DNA of 64,000 bases from Chitinophagaceae bacterium (GTDB lineage Bacteria; Bacteroidota; Bacteroidia; Chitinophagales; Chitinophagaceae), in assembly GCA_016710165.1 (NCBI GenBank), contig JADJLJ010000001.1, positions 1,240,001-1,304,000 of the forward strand, written 5' to 3'. A program made the position numbers and the translations under genes. This document shows positions 1 through 7,436 of the stretch, one piece after another. Position 1 is the stretch's first letter, and the number at the start of each line of letters is the position of its first letter. Under the pieces are notes generated by a model. That model saw only the letters and a list, made by a program, of their open reading frames with translations. It was not told where the DNA came from and made no database searches.

Positions 1-286
1 CAATAAGATTGAAGCTCTGGAAAACGAAACCAATGTTCCGCTTTCTCAGGTCGGCCCTTTTGCGTTCATTGAAATGCGCCACTTCTGGCCCGTTAAAAAC
101 AAAACTGCCGGCATCGGGGTCGTCAAGCAAACCAAGTATATTCAGCAAGGTGGATTTACCACAGCCCGATGGGCCCATGATGGCAACAAACTCTCCTTCC
201 TTTACTTCGATGGAAAGCTTGTTCAGTGCAACCGTTTCCACTTCTTCGGTACGATAGATCTTTTCTAAGTCGGTAATCTTTATCAT
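1..286 (-). CDS. ABC transporter ATP-binding protein, MacB/LolD type (partial)
   Basis: The first 95 residues of an ATPase whose 3' end lies beyond the left edge. The Walker A motif GPSGCGKST is intact at about residues 36-44, and the Q-loop FVFQSFNL is reached just before the edge. The N-terminus, with YRTEEVETVALN before the Walker A, is typical of the MacB/LolD/FtsE group that powers FtsX-like permeases in tripartite efflux or lipoprotein export. The start is the ATG at 286. It is the third gene of a minus-strand operon with the periplasmic adaptor and a small secreted protein, which supports a MacAB-like efflux role. The permease would be expected to the left of the window. The substrate cannot be told. 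Confidence 0.93.
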   Translation of the reverse strand, partial: MIKITDLEKIYRTEEVETVALNKLSIEVKEGEFVAIMGPSGCGKSTLLNILGLLDDPDAGSFVFNGPEVAHFNERKRADLRKRNIGFVFQSFNLI

Positions 287-318
287 TGTTGTTATTTAAA
301 TTTTAGAGAATATTCCGT

Positions 319-528
319 TCATAATTGTGTAAAGGGATTCATTAAAAGATCCATGGCGACATCTGCATCCTCCACGTAGCCCTGCTGCCCCTTCAGCACG
401 CTGCATTTGTTCACCGTTGAACCGGTTGCGGTGCCGGTACCGCAGGCTTTTAAACCATTCTCTTTGCGGGACGTGATCAATACGCCCGATAAGATCATCA
501 ACGCCAGTACAAAAAATTGTTTTTTCAT
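319..528 (-). CDS. small secreted hypothetical protein (69 aa)
   Basis: A 69-residue reading frame with a hydrophobic N-terminal signal-like segment (residues 4-20) followed by a short polar body with two cysteines. I do not recognise a family. It fills the gap between the adaptor gene and the ATPase gene with 27 bp upstream and 32 bp downstream, on the same strand, which is typical operon spacing and is the main reason to believe it. It could be a periplasmic accessory factor or a secreted peptide of the efflux system. A chance frame is not excluded because the gene is short and the overlapping plus strand also has open frames. Confidence 0.5.
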   Translation of the reverse strand: MKKQFFVLALMILSGVLITSRKENGLKACGTGTATGSTVNKCSVLKGQQGYVEDADVAMDLLMNPFTQL

Positions 529-555
529 GACTTTGTTTTTTATGGATGGATGCTG

Positions 556-1812
556 TTACTCTTTTTTCAGAACCAGTTCCTGCATGGTGCCGTAATTCTC
601 ATAGCTGGAGGTTATTACCTTATCCCCGGGCTTCAGGCCCTGCAGGATCTCATAATAATCCGGGTTTTGCCGGCCCAGCTGGATATCGATCTTGTATGCC
701 ACATTCCCATTCTCCGAAACCTTGAATATCCAGTTGCCACCCGTCTGCTGGTAGAAGCCTCCCTTCGGTAAAAGCAATGCCTGTGTTTCATCACTCAATG
801 CCAGTCTTATCTGCAGCGTCTGACCGCGGCGTATTCCCTGCGGAATAGAATCATTGAATTCCATGTCTACCTGGAAACGTCCGTTGGTTACCTGTGTAAA
901 TACTTTCTTAATGCTGAGTTTGTAGATCTTTCCGGCAATGGAACATTCGCCTGCCAGGCCATTGAATATCCGGGAGATATAATGTTCGTCAATGTCAACC
1001 CGTACCTTAAAGCCGCTCATCACATCGATCTGTCCAAGCCGCTCCCCCTTATTTTTCGATTGGCCGATCTCTGCATCCAGCGAGGTCAGCTGCCCGTCAA
1101 TGGGTGCCCGTACGATCAGGTCGCCCACTTTTTTACGCATCACCTGCAGGGCATTCTGGGTACGGTCAAATGATTGCTTCGCCTGATCCTGCTCCTGGCG
1201 GGTTGAAACGGAATCCTTTTTCAATACCTCGTCTGCCAGTTTTTTCTTCTGCAACTGGTAATTATAATTATTTTCCGACTGTTTGAATTCCTGCGAACCG
1301 ATCACTTTCTGTTCATGGAGTTTCTTATTCAGTTTATAGGTACGTTCCGCTTCCTTCAGCAGGTTATCAACATCGGTAAGCTGGTTCAGTTTGCCAATGG
1401 TGTTCTGCTGCGCTGCATTCCGGGATATCTGCATCTGTGTAAGCAGGTTGAATACAGAGGTCTCCTGGTTAACCAGGCTCAATTCAAGATCGGTATTGCT
1501 CAGGCGCAGGATGGGCTGGCCTTTTATCATAACGGCCCCGTCTTCCACAAACTTTTCTTCTACCCGTCCCCCTTCCAGCGCATCCAGGTAAATGGTGGTC
1601 ATGGGAAGTATCACGCCATTTACCGGGATGAATTCCTGGAAGGCGCCTTTCCTGATCTCACTGATGGTGATACGGTCTGTATTTACATTCAGCCTTGATT
1701 TACCTGACGTGAAATACCAGCTGGCAAAGATGAGCCCGGCCAAACCAATGATGCCTGCGGTAAGCATGATCTTCTTTTTTCCAAAACCCTTTTTTTCAAT
1801 TACTCTGTCCAT
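556..1812 (-). CDS. efflux periplasmic adaptor (HlyD/MacA family)
   Basis: Membrane fusion protein of a tripartite or ABC efflux pump. After a short cytoplasmic stretch rich in Lys there is one N-terminal membrane segment (residues about 15-32). It is followed by a split biotinyl-lipoyl domain, a long alpha-helical hairpin with many Gln, Lys and Asn, the second lipoyl half (LIVRAPIDGQLTSL), a beta-barrel, and a C-terminal region ending LKPGDKVITSSYENYG. Length (about 418 aa) is normal. I chose the ATG at 1812: a longer frame starts at 1887 but would add residues before the usual MDRVIEKK start and would overlap the promoter-like TGGCAC element. It heads the operon with the small protein and the ABC ATPase. 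A sigma-54-type promoter and two activator sites lie upstream. Confidence 0.93.
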   Translation of the reverse strand: MDRVIEKKGFGKKKIMLTAGIIGLAGLIFASWYFTSGKSRLNVNTDRITISEIRKGAFQEFIPVNGVILPMTTIYLDALEGGRVEEKFVEDGAVMIKGQPILRLSNTDLELSLVNQETSVFNLLTQMQISRNAAQQNTIGKLNQLTDVDNLLKEAERTYKLNKKLHEQKVIGSQEFKQSENNYNYQLQKKKLADEVLKKDSVSTRQEQDQAKQSFDRTQNALQVMRKKVGDLIVRAPIDGQLTSLDAEIGQSKNKGERLGQIDVMSGFKVRVDIDEHYISRIFNGLAGECSIAGKIYKLSIKKVFTQVTNGRFQVDMEFNDSIPQGIRRGQTLQIRLALSDETQALLLPKGGFYQQTGGNWIFKVSENGNVAYKIDIQLGRQNPDYYEILQGLKPGDKVITSSYENYGTMQELVLKKE

Positions 1813-1885
1813 TGTTATCTTTTTATTTTTCTGGTAACTTCCCGGGCGAACCATATATATTATATACCCGGAGATGATCTTAAGC

Positions 1886-1901
1886 ACTCAACGCTGTGCC
1901 A
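1886..1901 (-). promoter_or_regulatory. sigma-54-like promoter of the efflux operon
   Basis: On the minus strand TGGCAC (1901-1896) matches the sigma-54 -24 element exactly. The -12 part is weak: TTG follows after four bases instead of five and the expected GC is not seen. The position is about 85 bp before the adaptor start. The same arrangement recurs at 2245, at the same distance from a paired palindrome, which raises confidence beyond the match itself. Confidence 0.5.
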
Positions 1902-1952
1902 GAAGCTATCTGGTTGATTTTCAAAAACTTAACTTTTGTCCTAATCAAAACC

Positions 1953-1991
1953 TGTACGGTATCGATACAGCAGGTGTCCGTTTTTGATACA
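1953..1991. promoter_or_regulatory. paired activator sites upstream of the efflux operon
   Basis: Two 17-bp near-palindromes, TGTACGGTATCGATACA (1953-1969) and TGTCCGTTTTTGATACA (1975-1991), start 22 bp apart, about two helical turns. The half-sites are TGT(A/C)CG and GATACA. They lie 52 bp upstream of the TGGCAC element of the efflux operon, the usual place for binding of an NtrC-type enhancer protein. The activator encoded at 2425 is the obvious candidate. Confidence 0.65.
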
Positions 1992-1997
1992 GTTCAG

Positions 1998-2183
1998 TCA
2001 GATGAATCTCCGCAGTATCCTTGCCTTGCGCTGGCGCTGGATATTCCACAGGTCGGCTGCACTTAAAATGCGGCCCTGGGATTTCTTGTACCCGTGTGCC
2101 AACACTTCTTTTACTTCTGCGGTGAGGTTTATCATACCCGCTTCGCTGAGGGGAGATAATAAACGGTTTGATTGTCTTTTCAT
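1998..2183 (-). CDS. small hypothetical protein (61 aa)
   Basis: A 61-residue basic protein with no signal peptide or membrane segment. Its C-terminus DLWNIQRQRKARILRRF is rich in Arg and aromatic residues. I cannot assign a function. The ATG at 2183 has its own TGGCAC promoter element (2245-2240) and a pair of activator sites (2298-2336) laid out as for the efflux operon, which argues that it is a real, co-regulated gene. The stop at 1998 falls 6 bp after the activator sites of the next operon. It could be a cytoplasmic regulator, or a precursor peptide exported by the neighbouring pump. Both are inference. Confidence 0.6.
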   Translation of the reverse strand: MKRQSNRLLSPLSEAGMINLTAEVKEVLAHGYKKSQGRILSAADLWNIQRQRKARILRRFI

Positions 2184-2230
2184 GGCTATACTTTTAATTT
2201 TTTTTACTGAATAATGCTGTTCAGGAGGTA

Positions 2231-2245
2231 TACAATGCCGTGCCA
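2231..2245 (-). promoter_or_regulatory. sigma-54-like promoter of the 61-aa gene
   Basis: Minus-strand TGGCAC (2245-2240) followed after four bases by TTG. It has the same spacing peculiarity as the element at 1901, and both are preceded by TTCT. The -12 GC is absent (TTGTA). It lies about 50-60 bp upstream of the ATG at 2183. Confidence 0.5.
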
Positions 2246-2297
2246 GAATCTAACGACCTGTTTTTCAACCGCATTCCTTTTTTTCAGGCAACAACAG

Positions 2298-2336
2298 TGT
2301 CCGGTTTTGATACAACCGGTATCCGCTTTTGATACA
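2298..2336. promoter_or_regulatory. paired activator sites upstream of the 61-aa gene
   Basis: TGTCCGGTTTTGATACA (2298-2314) and TATCCGCTTTTGATACA (2320-2336), again 22 bp start to start and 53 bp upstream of a TGGCAC element. The four sites in the two pairs share the GATACA half exactly. The pair also lies 88 bp before the activator's own start codon at 2425, so autoregulation is possible. Confidence 0.65.
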
Positions 2337-2424
2337 ATCCGGTGAGCAGTGATTTTTTTTCAATTCTTTCTGTGATAAATGTTCTTAAATATGGTATAAT
2401 TGCGGAAGAATATAAACGGGGAAC

Positions 2425-3780
2425 ATGCTCCTGAAAAATGCAAGCATATTGGTCATTGATGATGATACGGATGTACTCACAGCCGTAAAACTGCTGTTGA
2501 AGACAGAAGCGAAAGAAGTGATGACGGAAAAGAATCCGGAGCTCATTCATTCGTTGCTGGCATCATCCCGTTTCGATATTGTATTGCTTGACATGAACTT
2601 CAAAAGCAGCATCAATACCGGCAATGAAGGCATTTACTGGTTAAAGAAAGTGAAAGAACTGGATCCGGAGATCTCTGTGATAATGATAACTGCCTATGGC
2701 GATATTGACCTTGCGGTACGGTCTTTAAAAGAAGGCGCATCCGATTTCATTGTAAAGCCCTGGCACAATGAAAAACTCCTGGAGGCCATCAAGGGCATTC
2801 TGAAAGCGAAGGGGAAAAGTACTGCGGGGTCCACTGCACCGGTTCCCTCTGCCATCGGCCGGGATATGATCGGCGAATCGGAAGTGATGAAAGATATTTT
2901 TTTCAAGATCGAGAAAGTAGCACCCACCGATGCCAATATTTTCATACTCGGGGAAAATGGTACCGGCAAAGACCTGATCGCAAAAGCCATCCATGAACAT
3001 TCGCTCCGGAAAGACAAGCCTTTTGTAAAAGTGGATGTGGGGGCCCTGACCGAAACCCTTTTTGAAAGCGAACTGTTCGGGCATAAGAAGGGTTCTTTCA
3101 CCGGCGCCGGCGAAGAAAGGGCCGGAAGATTTGAAGCAGCCAACGGCGGCACCTTGTTCCTGGATGAGATCGGGAATATATCGATGCACCAGCAGGCAAA
3201 ACTGCTGAGTGTTTTGCAGAACAGGCAGGTTTCCCGGGTCGGGAGCAATGACCTGATCAATATTGATATACGGCTGATATGCGCCACCAACCTGCCGCTT
3301 GCTGAACTGGCCAATGAGAACCGTTTCCGGAAAGACCTCATTTACCGGATAAATACAGTGGAGATCGTTGTACCACCCTTGCGAAAGCGGAATGGAGACA
3401 TCCTGTTGCTGGCAAATCATTTTGCACAAACCTATGCAGCCAAATATTTAAAACCGGTACCAGCACTGGATGCAAAAGCCATTGAAAAATTAATGCAGTA
3501 CAACTTCCCGGGTAATGTACGGGAGCTTCAATATACCATGGAACGGGCGGTTATCATGTCGGAGGGAGAAACACTCTCTGCCAATGACCTTATTTTTTCT
3601 CCCATCGAATCTGCCGTGCAGGAGAACAGTGAGCAAAAGGACATGAACCTGGGGGTGGTGGAAAAAAATACGATCCTGCGGGTCATTGAAAAACATCATG
3701 GCAATATTTCGAAAGCAGCAAAGGAACTGGGCATTACCCGTACGGCGCTGTACCGGAGACTTAGTAAGTATGAGATATGA
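2425..3780 (+). CDS. sigma-54-dependent response regulator (NtrC family)
   Basis: A complete three-domain activator. The receiver domain (residues 1-120) has the acidic cluster D12-D14, phosphoacceptor D56 (VLLDMNF) and conserved Lys in FIVKPW. The AAA+ domain has Walker A GENGTGKD near residue 177, the sigma-54 contact loop GSFTGA at 223-228 (the Ser variant of GAFTGA) and Walker B TLFLDEIG. The C-terminal Fis-type helix-turn-helix is NISKAAKELGITRTALYRRL. Phosphorylation by the kinase encoded next would trigger ATP-driven opening of sigma-54 promoters. The paired palindromes at 1953-1991 and 2298-2336 are the likely targets, so it probably controls the efflux operon and the 61-aa gene. Confidence 0.96.
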   Translation: MLLKNASILVIDDDTDVLTAVKLLLKTEAKEVMTEKNPELIHSLLASSRFDIVLLDMNFKSSINTGNEGIYWLKKVKELDPEISVIMITAYGDIDLAVRSLKEGASDFIVKPWHNEKLLEAIKGILKAKGKSTAGSTAPVPSAIGRDMIGESEVMKDIFFKIEKVAPTDANIFILGENGTGKDLIAKAIHEHSLRKDKPFVKVDVGALTETLFESELFGHKKGSFTGAGEERAGRFEAANGGTLFLDEIGNISMHQQAKLLSVLQNRQVSRVGSNDLINIDIRLICATNLPLAELANENRFRKDLIYRINTVEIVVPPLRKRNGDILLLANHFAQTYAAKYLKPVPALDAKAIEKLMQYNFPGNVRELQYTMERAVIMSEGETLSANDLIFSPIESAVQENSEQKDMNLGVVEKNTILRVIEKHHGNISKAAKELGITRTALYRRLSKYEI

Positions 3781-3882
3781 CCCGTTGATGAGTAGTTCAA
3801 TTTGTAAAATCACCATACAAAAGGCCTGGCCCCTTCCCGCCTGTGTTTGTCGAAGGGTGGAGAAGTGCCGGGGGATGAGGTT

Positions 3883-5226
3883 ATGAACTTTAAAAATTAC
3901 GACTGGAGTTTAATTGTGCGGATCGCATTGCTGTTCCTGACCATGAGCGGCGCTGCATTCTTATTGTCCAATGGCCTGTACCTGGTCATGGCTTCGGTAC
4001 TGGTATTGATCGCCTTCCAGGTGACAGACCTCTACCGTTTTACCAATAAAAGCAAGGAAGAACTGGAGCAGTTCGTGGAATCCGTTCATTACCGTGACTT
4101 CTCCCGCCACTTCGATGAAAAAAATGCGCCGGTTGCCGTACAACCCATGCGTAAGGGATTCAACGAGATCAACAGCACATTCAAGATCATCAGCAAGGAA
4201 AGGGAAACCCAATACCAATACCTGCAAAAGATCCTGGAACTGGTTGACACCGGGATCATTTCATACGACAACAAGGACGGGGAAGTGATGTGGATGAATG
4301 AATCCTTTAAAAACCTGCTCAGCATCCCCTACCTTAAGACCATTCATTCACTGGAAAAAAGAGATGAAGCATTGTACCGGGAGATCACTTCACTGAAACC
4401 CGGGGAAAGTAAAGTATCGTCCATTACAACAGATAAGAATACATTAAAAGTGCTGCTTTCCGCCACGGCTTTTCAAACAGAAGGGAAAATCTATAAACTG
4501 ATCGCCTTTCAAAACATCAATGAAGCACTGGATGAAACAGAATCAAAAGCATGGCAGAAATTACTGAGTGTGATGACCCATGAGATCATGAATTCAGTAG
4601 CCCCCATCTCTTCCCTGGCCGAAACACTTAAGAACAGGCTGCAGGCCTCCCTGAAAGAGCTGAATAATAATTCCGGTTCGCTCGACGACCTGGAACTGGG
4701 CATTGATACCATCAAACGGAGAAGTGAAGGCCTGCTGAAATTTGCAGAGACCTACCGCAACCTGAACAAGATCACCAACCCCAACCTGAAAAAGATCTAT
4801 GTAAGGGATATGTTCGAGAACCTGCACCGCCTGATGCAACCGACCTTTGAACAGAAAAATATTGAGCTGGAGATCATCTTAAAAGATCCTGAACTTACCC
4901 TGGAAGCCGATACCGGCCTTATTGAGCAGGTATTGATCAACCTCATCTTAAACGCCGCCGAAGCAGTGAAAGAAGTGGCCAATCCACGGATACTGCTCTC
5001 CGCCTACATTACCAGCAACAACAAAGTGGTCATCAAAGTGGCCGATAACGGCATCGGTATCTCGCCCGATCTGATGGAAAAGATATTCATCCCCTTCTTC
5101 AGCACCCGCAAGACCGGCAGTGGCATCGGGCTTAGCCTGTGCAAACAGATCATGATGCTGCACAAGGGAAATATTAAAGTGCAGAGTATGCCGGGGGAGG
5201 GAACGGCATTTTTGCTCTTCTTCTAA
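3883..5226 (+). CDS. sensor histidine kinase, partner of the NtrC-type regulator
   Basis: Two N-terminal membrane segments (residues about 8-45) with almost no periplasmic loop are followed by a linker, a PAS-like sensor region (about 110-210), and a HisKA-like dimerisation segment with H233 in SVMTHEIMNSVAPI. The ATPase domain has the N box LILNAAEAV, DNGIGI and GSGIGLSL. The minimal outer loop suggests sensing in or near the membrane. A frame open from 3847 would add 12 residues encoded by a short CCCTTC/GAAGGG repeat, so I prefer the ATG at 3883. It lies 102 bp after the regulator gene on the same strand, and the pair very likely forms one two-component system for the efflux locus. Confidence 0.94.
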   Translation: MNFKNYDWSLIVRIALLFLTMSGAAFLLSNGLYLVMASVLVLIAFQVTDLYRFTNKSKEELEQFVESVHYRDFSRHFDEKNAPVAVQPMRKGFNEINSTFKIISKERETQYQYLQKILELVDTGIISYDNKDGEVMWMNESFKNLLSIPYLKTIHSLEKRDEALYREITSLKPGESKVSSITTDKNTLKVLLSATAFQTEGKIYKLIAFQNINEALDETESKAWQKLLSVMTHEIMNSVAPISSLAETLKNRLQASLKELNNNSGSLDDLELGIDTIKRRSEGLLKFAETYRNLNKITNPNLKKIYVRDMFENLHRLMQPTFEQKNIELEIILKDPELTLEADTGLIEQVLINLILNAAEAVKEVANPRILLSAYITSNNKVVIKVADNGIGISPDLMEKIFIPFFSTRKTGSGIGLSLCKQIMMLHKGNIKVQSMPGEGTAFLLFF

Positions 5227-5291
5227 AACACAGGTGTTAGTTGATTCAGCCGGCCCAAACAGGCAAACTGTTTACAGCCGGGAACCAGCAT

Positions 5292-5801
5292 TTACATCAC
5301 CGGCTTTACCAGTTCCGGTTCATTGGTAGAAACATTACAAACGATCTTCCATTCCCCATCTGCCTGTTTCTTAAAAATGGATACCCAGGCAAAATGCGTG
5401 GTCTCTTCCACAGGCTTGTCCGCTTCGTCCTTATAGGTGAGCACCACCAGCTTATCCACTACTATATAAGCCATCGAAGCATCTGCTGAAAACTCAATGA
5501 CAGGCGGTTTTACGTCTTCCCACTTTTTGAATTCCACATTACCAAAATAATCCCTGATCCGCTTCCATGCTGAATCTGTTGATGTGGCTGAAATCTTTCC
5601 CCGGTTGACCGACAGCATATTCCCGGCGAACTGGCCCACAAATTGTTTTGCATCCTTGTTCAGGTGTGCATCTTGTTGCTCCTTATGCAGGGCCAGCAAT
5701 TTTTTTGTTTCGGCCTCCAGATCAGGTTTGGAGCCGCAGCTTACAAGTTGTACAATAGCAAACAGCAGCAGGGAATAATATTTCATCAGGTTACTGTTCA
5801 T
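5292..5801 (-). CDS. NTF2-like (SnoaL/DUF4440-type) lipoprotein
   Basis: A 169-residue protein with a lipoprotein signal (lipobox LVSC at residues 19-22), so probably membrane-anchored outside the cytoplasm. The body matches the pattern of the NTF2-like fold: an N-terminal helix (LLALHKEQQDAHLNKDAKQF), a middle region, then beta-strands ending FKKQADGEWKIVCNVST. Family members are catalytic or ligand-binding, so no specific function follows. The start at 5801 overlaps the upstream gene by 11 bp. The Met at 5786 is a possible alternative that removes the overlap. It is convergent with the histidine kinase gene and forms a two-gene unit with the lipoprotein gene upstream. Confidence 0.8.
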   Translation of the reverse strand: MNSNLMKYYSLLLFAIVQLVSCGSKPDLEAETKKLLALHKEQQDAHLNKDAKQFVGQFAGNMLSVNRGKISATSTDSAWKRIRDYFGNVEFKKWEDVKPPVIEFSADASMAYIVVDKLVVLTYKDEADKPVEETTHFAWVSIFKKQADGEWKIVCNVSTNEPELVKPVM

Positions 5802-6537
5802 TGTTCATAGATCTTTGCTGAAAGCCAGGGCTATTAAAACTGATCTTTATAAACTCAAAAGTAAATATTTTTTCACCCTGTCTGATCTCTACATGATAAG
5901 GCATTTGCAATTCCTGTACTTTTCTCCAGTTTGAAAAGCTGGTCTTAATGATTTCATTTACATCAGCAGGATTTTGAATATGAATAGCAGACAACAGTCC
6001 TGTCTCCAGATCAAAGAATAATAAACACGCATTGTTCAATTCATCCTTTGCTTTTACCCGGTAAGCCTTCACTCCACCCGTGTCGATCCTTTCCGGTTCT
6101 TCAAAATGGTGAAAACGTTTGTCAACTTCAAGAACTATATTCTGAAACGCATGGCCCCGAATCGAATATATCGATTCCCTGCTGAGCCGTTTTACCGGAT
6201 CACCAGCCTGCATACCGGTGGCTTTATCTTTGATAACGGCTTCAAATGGCTCCGGGCCATAGCTATAGGTTTGTTTAAAATAAGCGTACCCTCCCCTGGC
6301 CGTATGCATCTCCGTTGTATATCTGCCTTTTGGCGACAGGCAGTTGGCCAATGAAATGATATTATTTATGTTGTCCCTGACCGCCTTGGTTCCAATAGCC
6401 TGCAAAGAAGCGGCTATAATATTTTCAGGGGTTTTCGGTTTCTGCCGCAGTTCACCTGTACAACTAATAAACAGCATACAGGCTGTCAATAAGAGTGATA
6501 ATTTGCTGCATGTGCAGTTGTTGGGCAAAGCAACCAT
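5791..6537 (-). CDS. hypothetical lipoprotein (248 aa)
   Basis: The N-terminus has a hydrophobic segment and lipobox LFISC at about residues 22-26, so export and lipid anchoring are likely. The rest is a mixed alpha/beta protein beginning PENIIAASLQAIG, with later strands such as VKAYRVKAKDELNNACLLFFDLETG. This resembles the outer-membrane lipoprotein-carrier style of fold (LolA-like), where a residue after 'DLETGL' often starts a hairpin. That is a suggestion from the pattern only. It is followed with overlap by the NTF2-like lipoprotein, so the two are probably co-expressed. It is the last gene before the proposed island boundary. Confidence 0.75.
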   Translation of the reverse strand: MVALPNNCTCSKLSLLLTACMLFISCTGELRQKPKTPENIIAASLQAIGTKAVRDNINNIISLANCLSPKGRYTTEMHTARGGYAYFKQTYSYGPEPFEAVIKDKATGMQAGDPVKRLSRESIYSIRGHAFQNIVLEVDKRFHHFEEPERIDTGGVKAYRVKAKDELNNACLLFFDLETGLLSAIHIQNPADVNEIIKTSFSNWRKVQELQMPYHVEIRQGEKIFTFEFIKISFNSPGFQQRSMNNEQ

Positions 6538-6604
6538 AATGGGTAACTTTTGTTAGTTATTTTGCTAGCTGTGAATAATTACCACAACCAAGATAGACAT
6601 AAAA

Positions 6605-6638
6605 AAGCCCAAATCTTTACTGCAAAAGATTTAGGCTT
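6605..6638 (-). terminator. intrinsic terminator beside the proposed island edge
   Basis: Inverted repeat AAGCC-C-AAATCTTT / AAAGATTT-A-GGCTT with a 6-base loop, one mismatch, followed on the minus strand by a run of six T. No gene ends just upstream of it on that strand. It follows directly the 10-mer CCCGATACCA that resembles a tRNA 3' end, so it may be the original terminator of the tRNA now found at 33939-34012. Confidence 0.7.
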
Positions 6639-6647
6639 GGTATCGGG
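6638..6647 (-). other. candidate attachment-site remnant (tRNA 3' end fragment)
   Basis: The minus strand reads CCCGATACCA. The first eight bases (CCCGATAC) recur at the 3' end of tRNA-CAT at 33938-33945 in the same orientation, and the last three equal the CCA tail. It is bordered by a terminator on one side and a tyrosine recombinase remnant on the other. The identity is short, so the call rests on geometry. Confidence 0.4.
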
Positions 6648-6798
6648 AAAAACAATTATATCTAACCAGATTATACAGGATTTTATGGATTTTGCCAGTG
6701 TTTTTTAGAAACTGATCCCATTTTGCGGCACACTTTCGCAACTGCGGTCCCGGTCTCAGCCTGTGAAGCCATTTAAACAATAAAGCAATGGGAAAAAA

Positions 6799-7218
6799 TC
6801 AACACTGTTCAGAACGCCTGCTGTAATTCTCCATACTGTCCTGTCCTTCAAAAAGCCAGGTTTGGGGTTTGTACAGTGAATAATATTCCCGCAAAATGGG
6901 TAAAAGGATTTCACTCAATGTAATCACCCTGTCTTTTTTGCCCTTGGCATGATTAACTGATATCTGCATTCTGTCGCTGTCAATATCGGTGATCTTTAAA
7001 CGTATCACTTCGCTCACCTTTAAACCGGCACTGCAAGCAAGCAATAAAAGCGTACGGTGTTTCAGGTTTTCAACAGCAAGGATCCCGCTAACTATTTTTT
7101 CATCACTGATCACCTTGGGTAACTTTAATGCTTTTTTGAGCCTGGGAATCTCAAAATAAAATTTCTCCCTGTGTCCGGGTGGGGACGCTTTACATCCTTC
7201 TAGAGAATGGTAAAACAT
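6799..7218 (-). pseudogene. tyrosine recombinase remnant
   Basis: The readable part (REKFYFEIPRLKKALKLPK to NHAKGKKDRVITLSE, then WLFEGQ) is the middle of an XerD-like phage integrase, including the catalytic Arg in SAGLKVSEV and the Lys of AKGKKDR. Both ends are lost. The N-terminal core-binding domain is replaced at about 7160 by unrelated sequence. The C-terminal HxxR and Tyr box is missing because the frame stops after YSRRSEQC. It cannot be active. Its position beside a tRNA-like 3' fragment and terminator suits the integrase of the island. It overlaps a transporter remnant, so a deletion joined the two. Confidence 0.85.
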
Positions 7219-7397
7219 TCTTCAACCTGAGCTTTTAGCTGAAAAGGCGCTGTTGTTACCATAAAAGCTTTTGAATCCTTATCCAACCCAAAAGCCAGTT
7301 TTACATAAGTAATGAGCGGCACTTTTAGCCAGGTAACAAAACCAAATACAAAAAATAAAATACCGATAATAATAATGGCACCCCTAGTGCTTTTCAA
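7200..7397 (-). pseudogene. N-terminal remnant of a NagP/FucP-type MFS sugar transporter
   Basis: The first about 48 residues (RGAIIIIGILFFVFGFVTWL, then PLITYVKLAF and KAFMVT) match the first membrane segment of the FucP/NagP family of H+-sugar symporters. After 'FMVT' the sequence changes to non-homologous residues and stops at 7200, so about nine tenths of the protein is missing. It follows the GH20 cluster on the same strand, and a NagP-like GlcNAc transporter would fit there. The deletion fused it to the tyrosine recombinase remnant. Confidence 0.75.
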
Positions 7398-7436
7398 ATC
7401 ATAATATTTGTTTAATAAAATTATTTCATTTACATT

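Noticed and set aside
2694..3429. Two long minus-strand frames opposite the sigma-54 activator
   Set aside because: They overlap the AAA+ domain coding sequence, are rich in Ser and Phe as typical shadows, and match no family.
3847..3882. Upstream start for the histidine kinase
   Set aside because: The 12 added residues are encoded by a short repeat and precede a better ATG right before the first membrane helix.
5227..5291. Bidirectional terminator between the convergent kinase and lipoprotein genes
   Set aside because: AAACAG/CTGTTT can pair but the stem is weak and there is no T-run on either strand.
6655..6790. A further gene between the att-like site and the integrase remnant
   Set aside because: No frame of useful length or recognisable product is present; it is probably decayed integrase 3' sequence.
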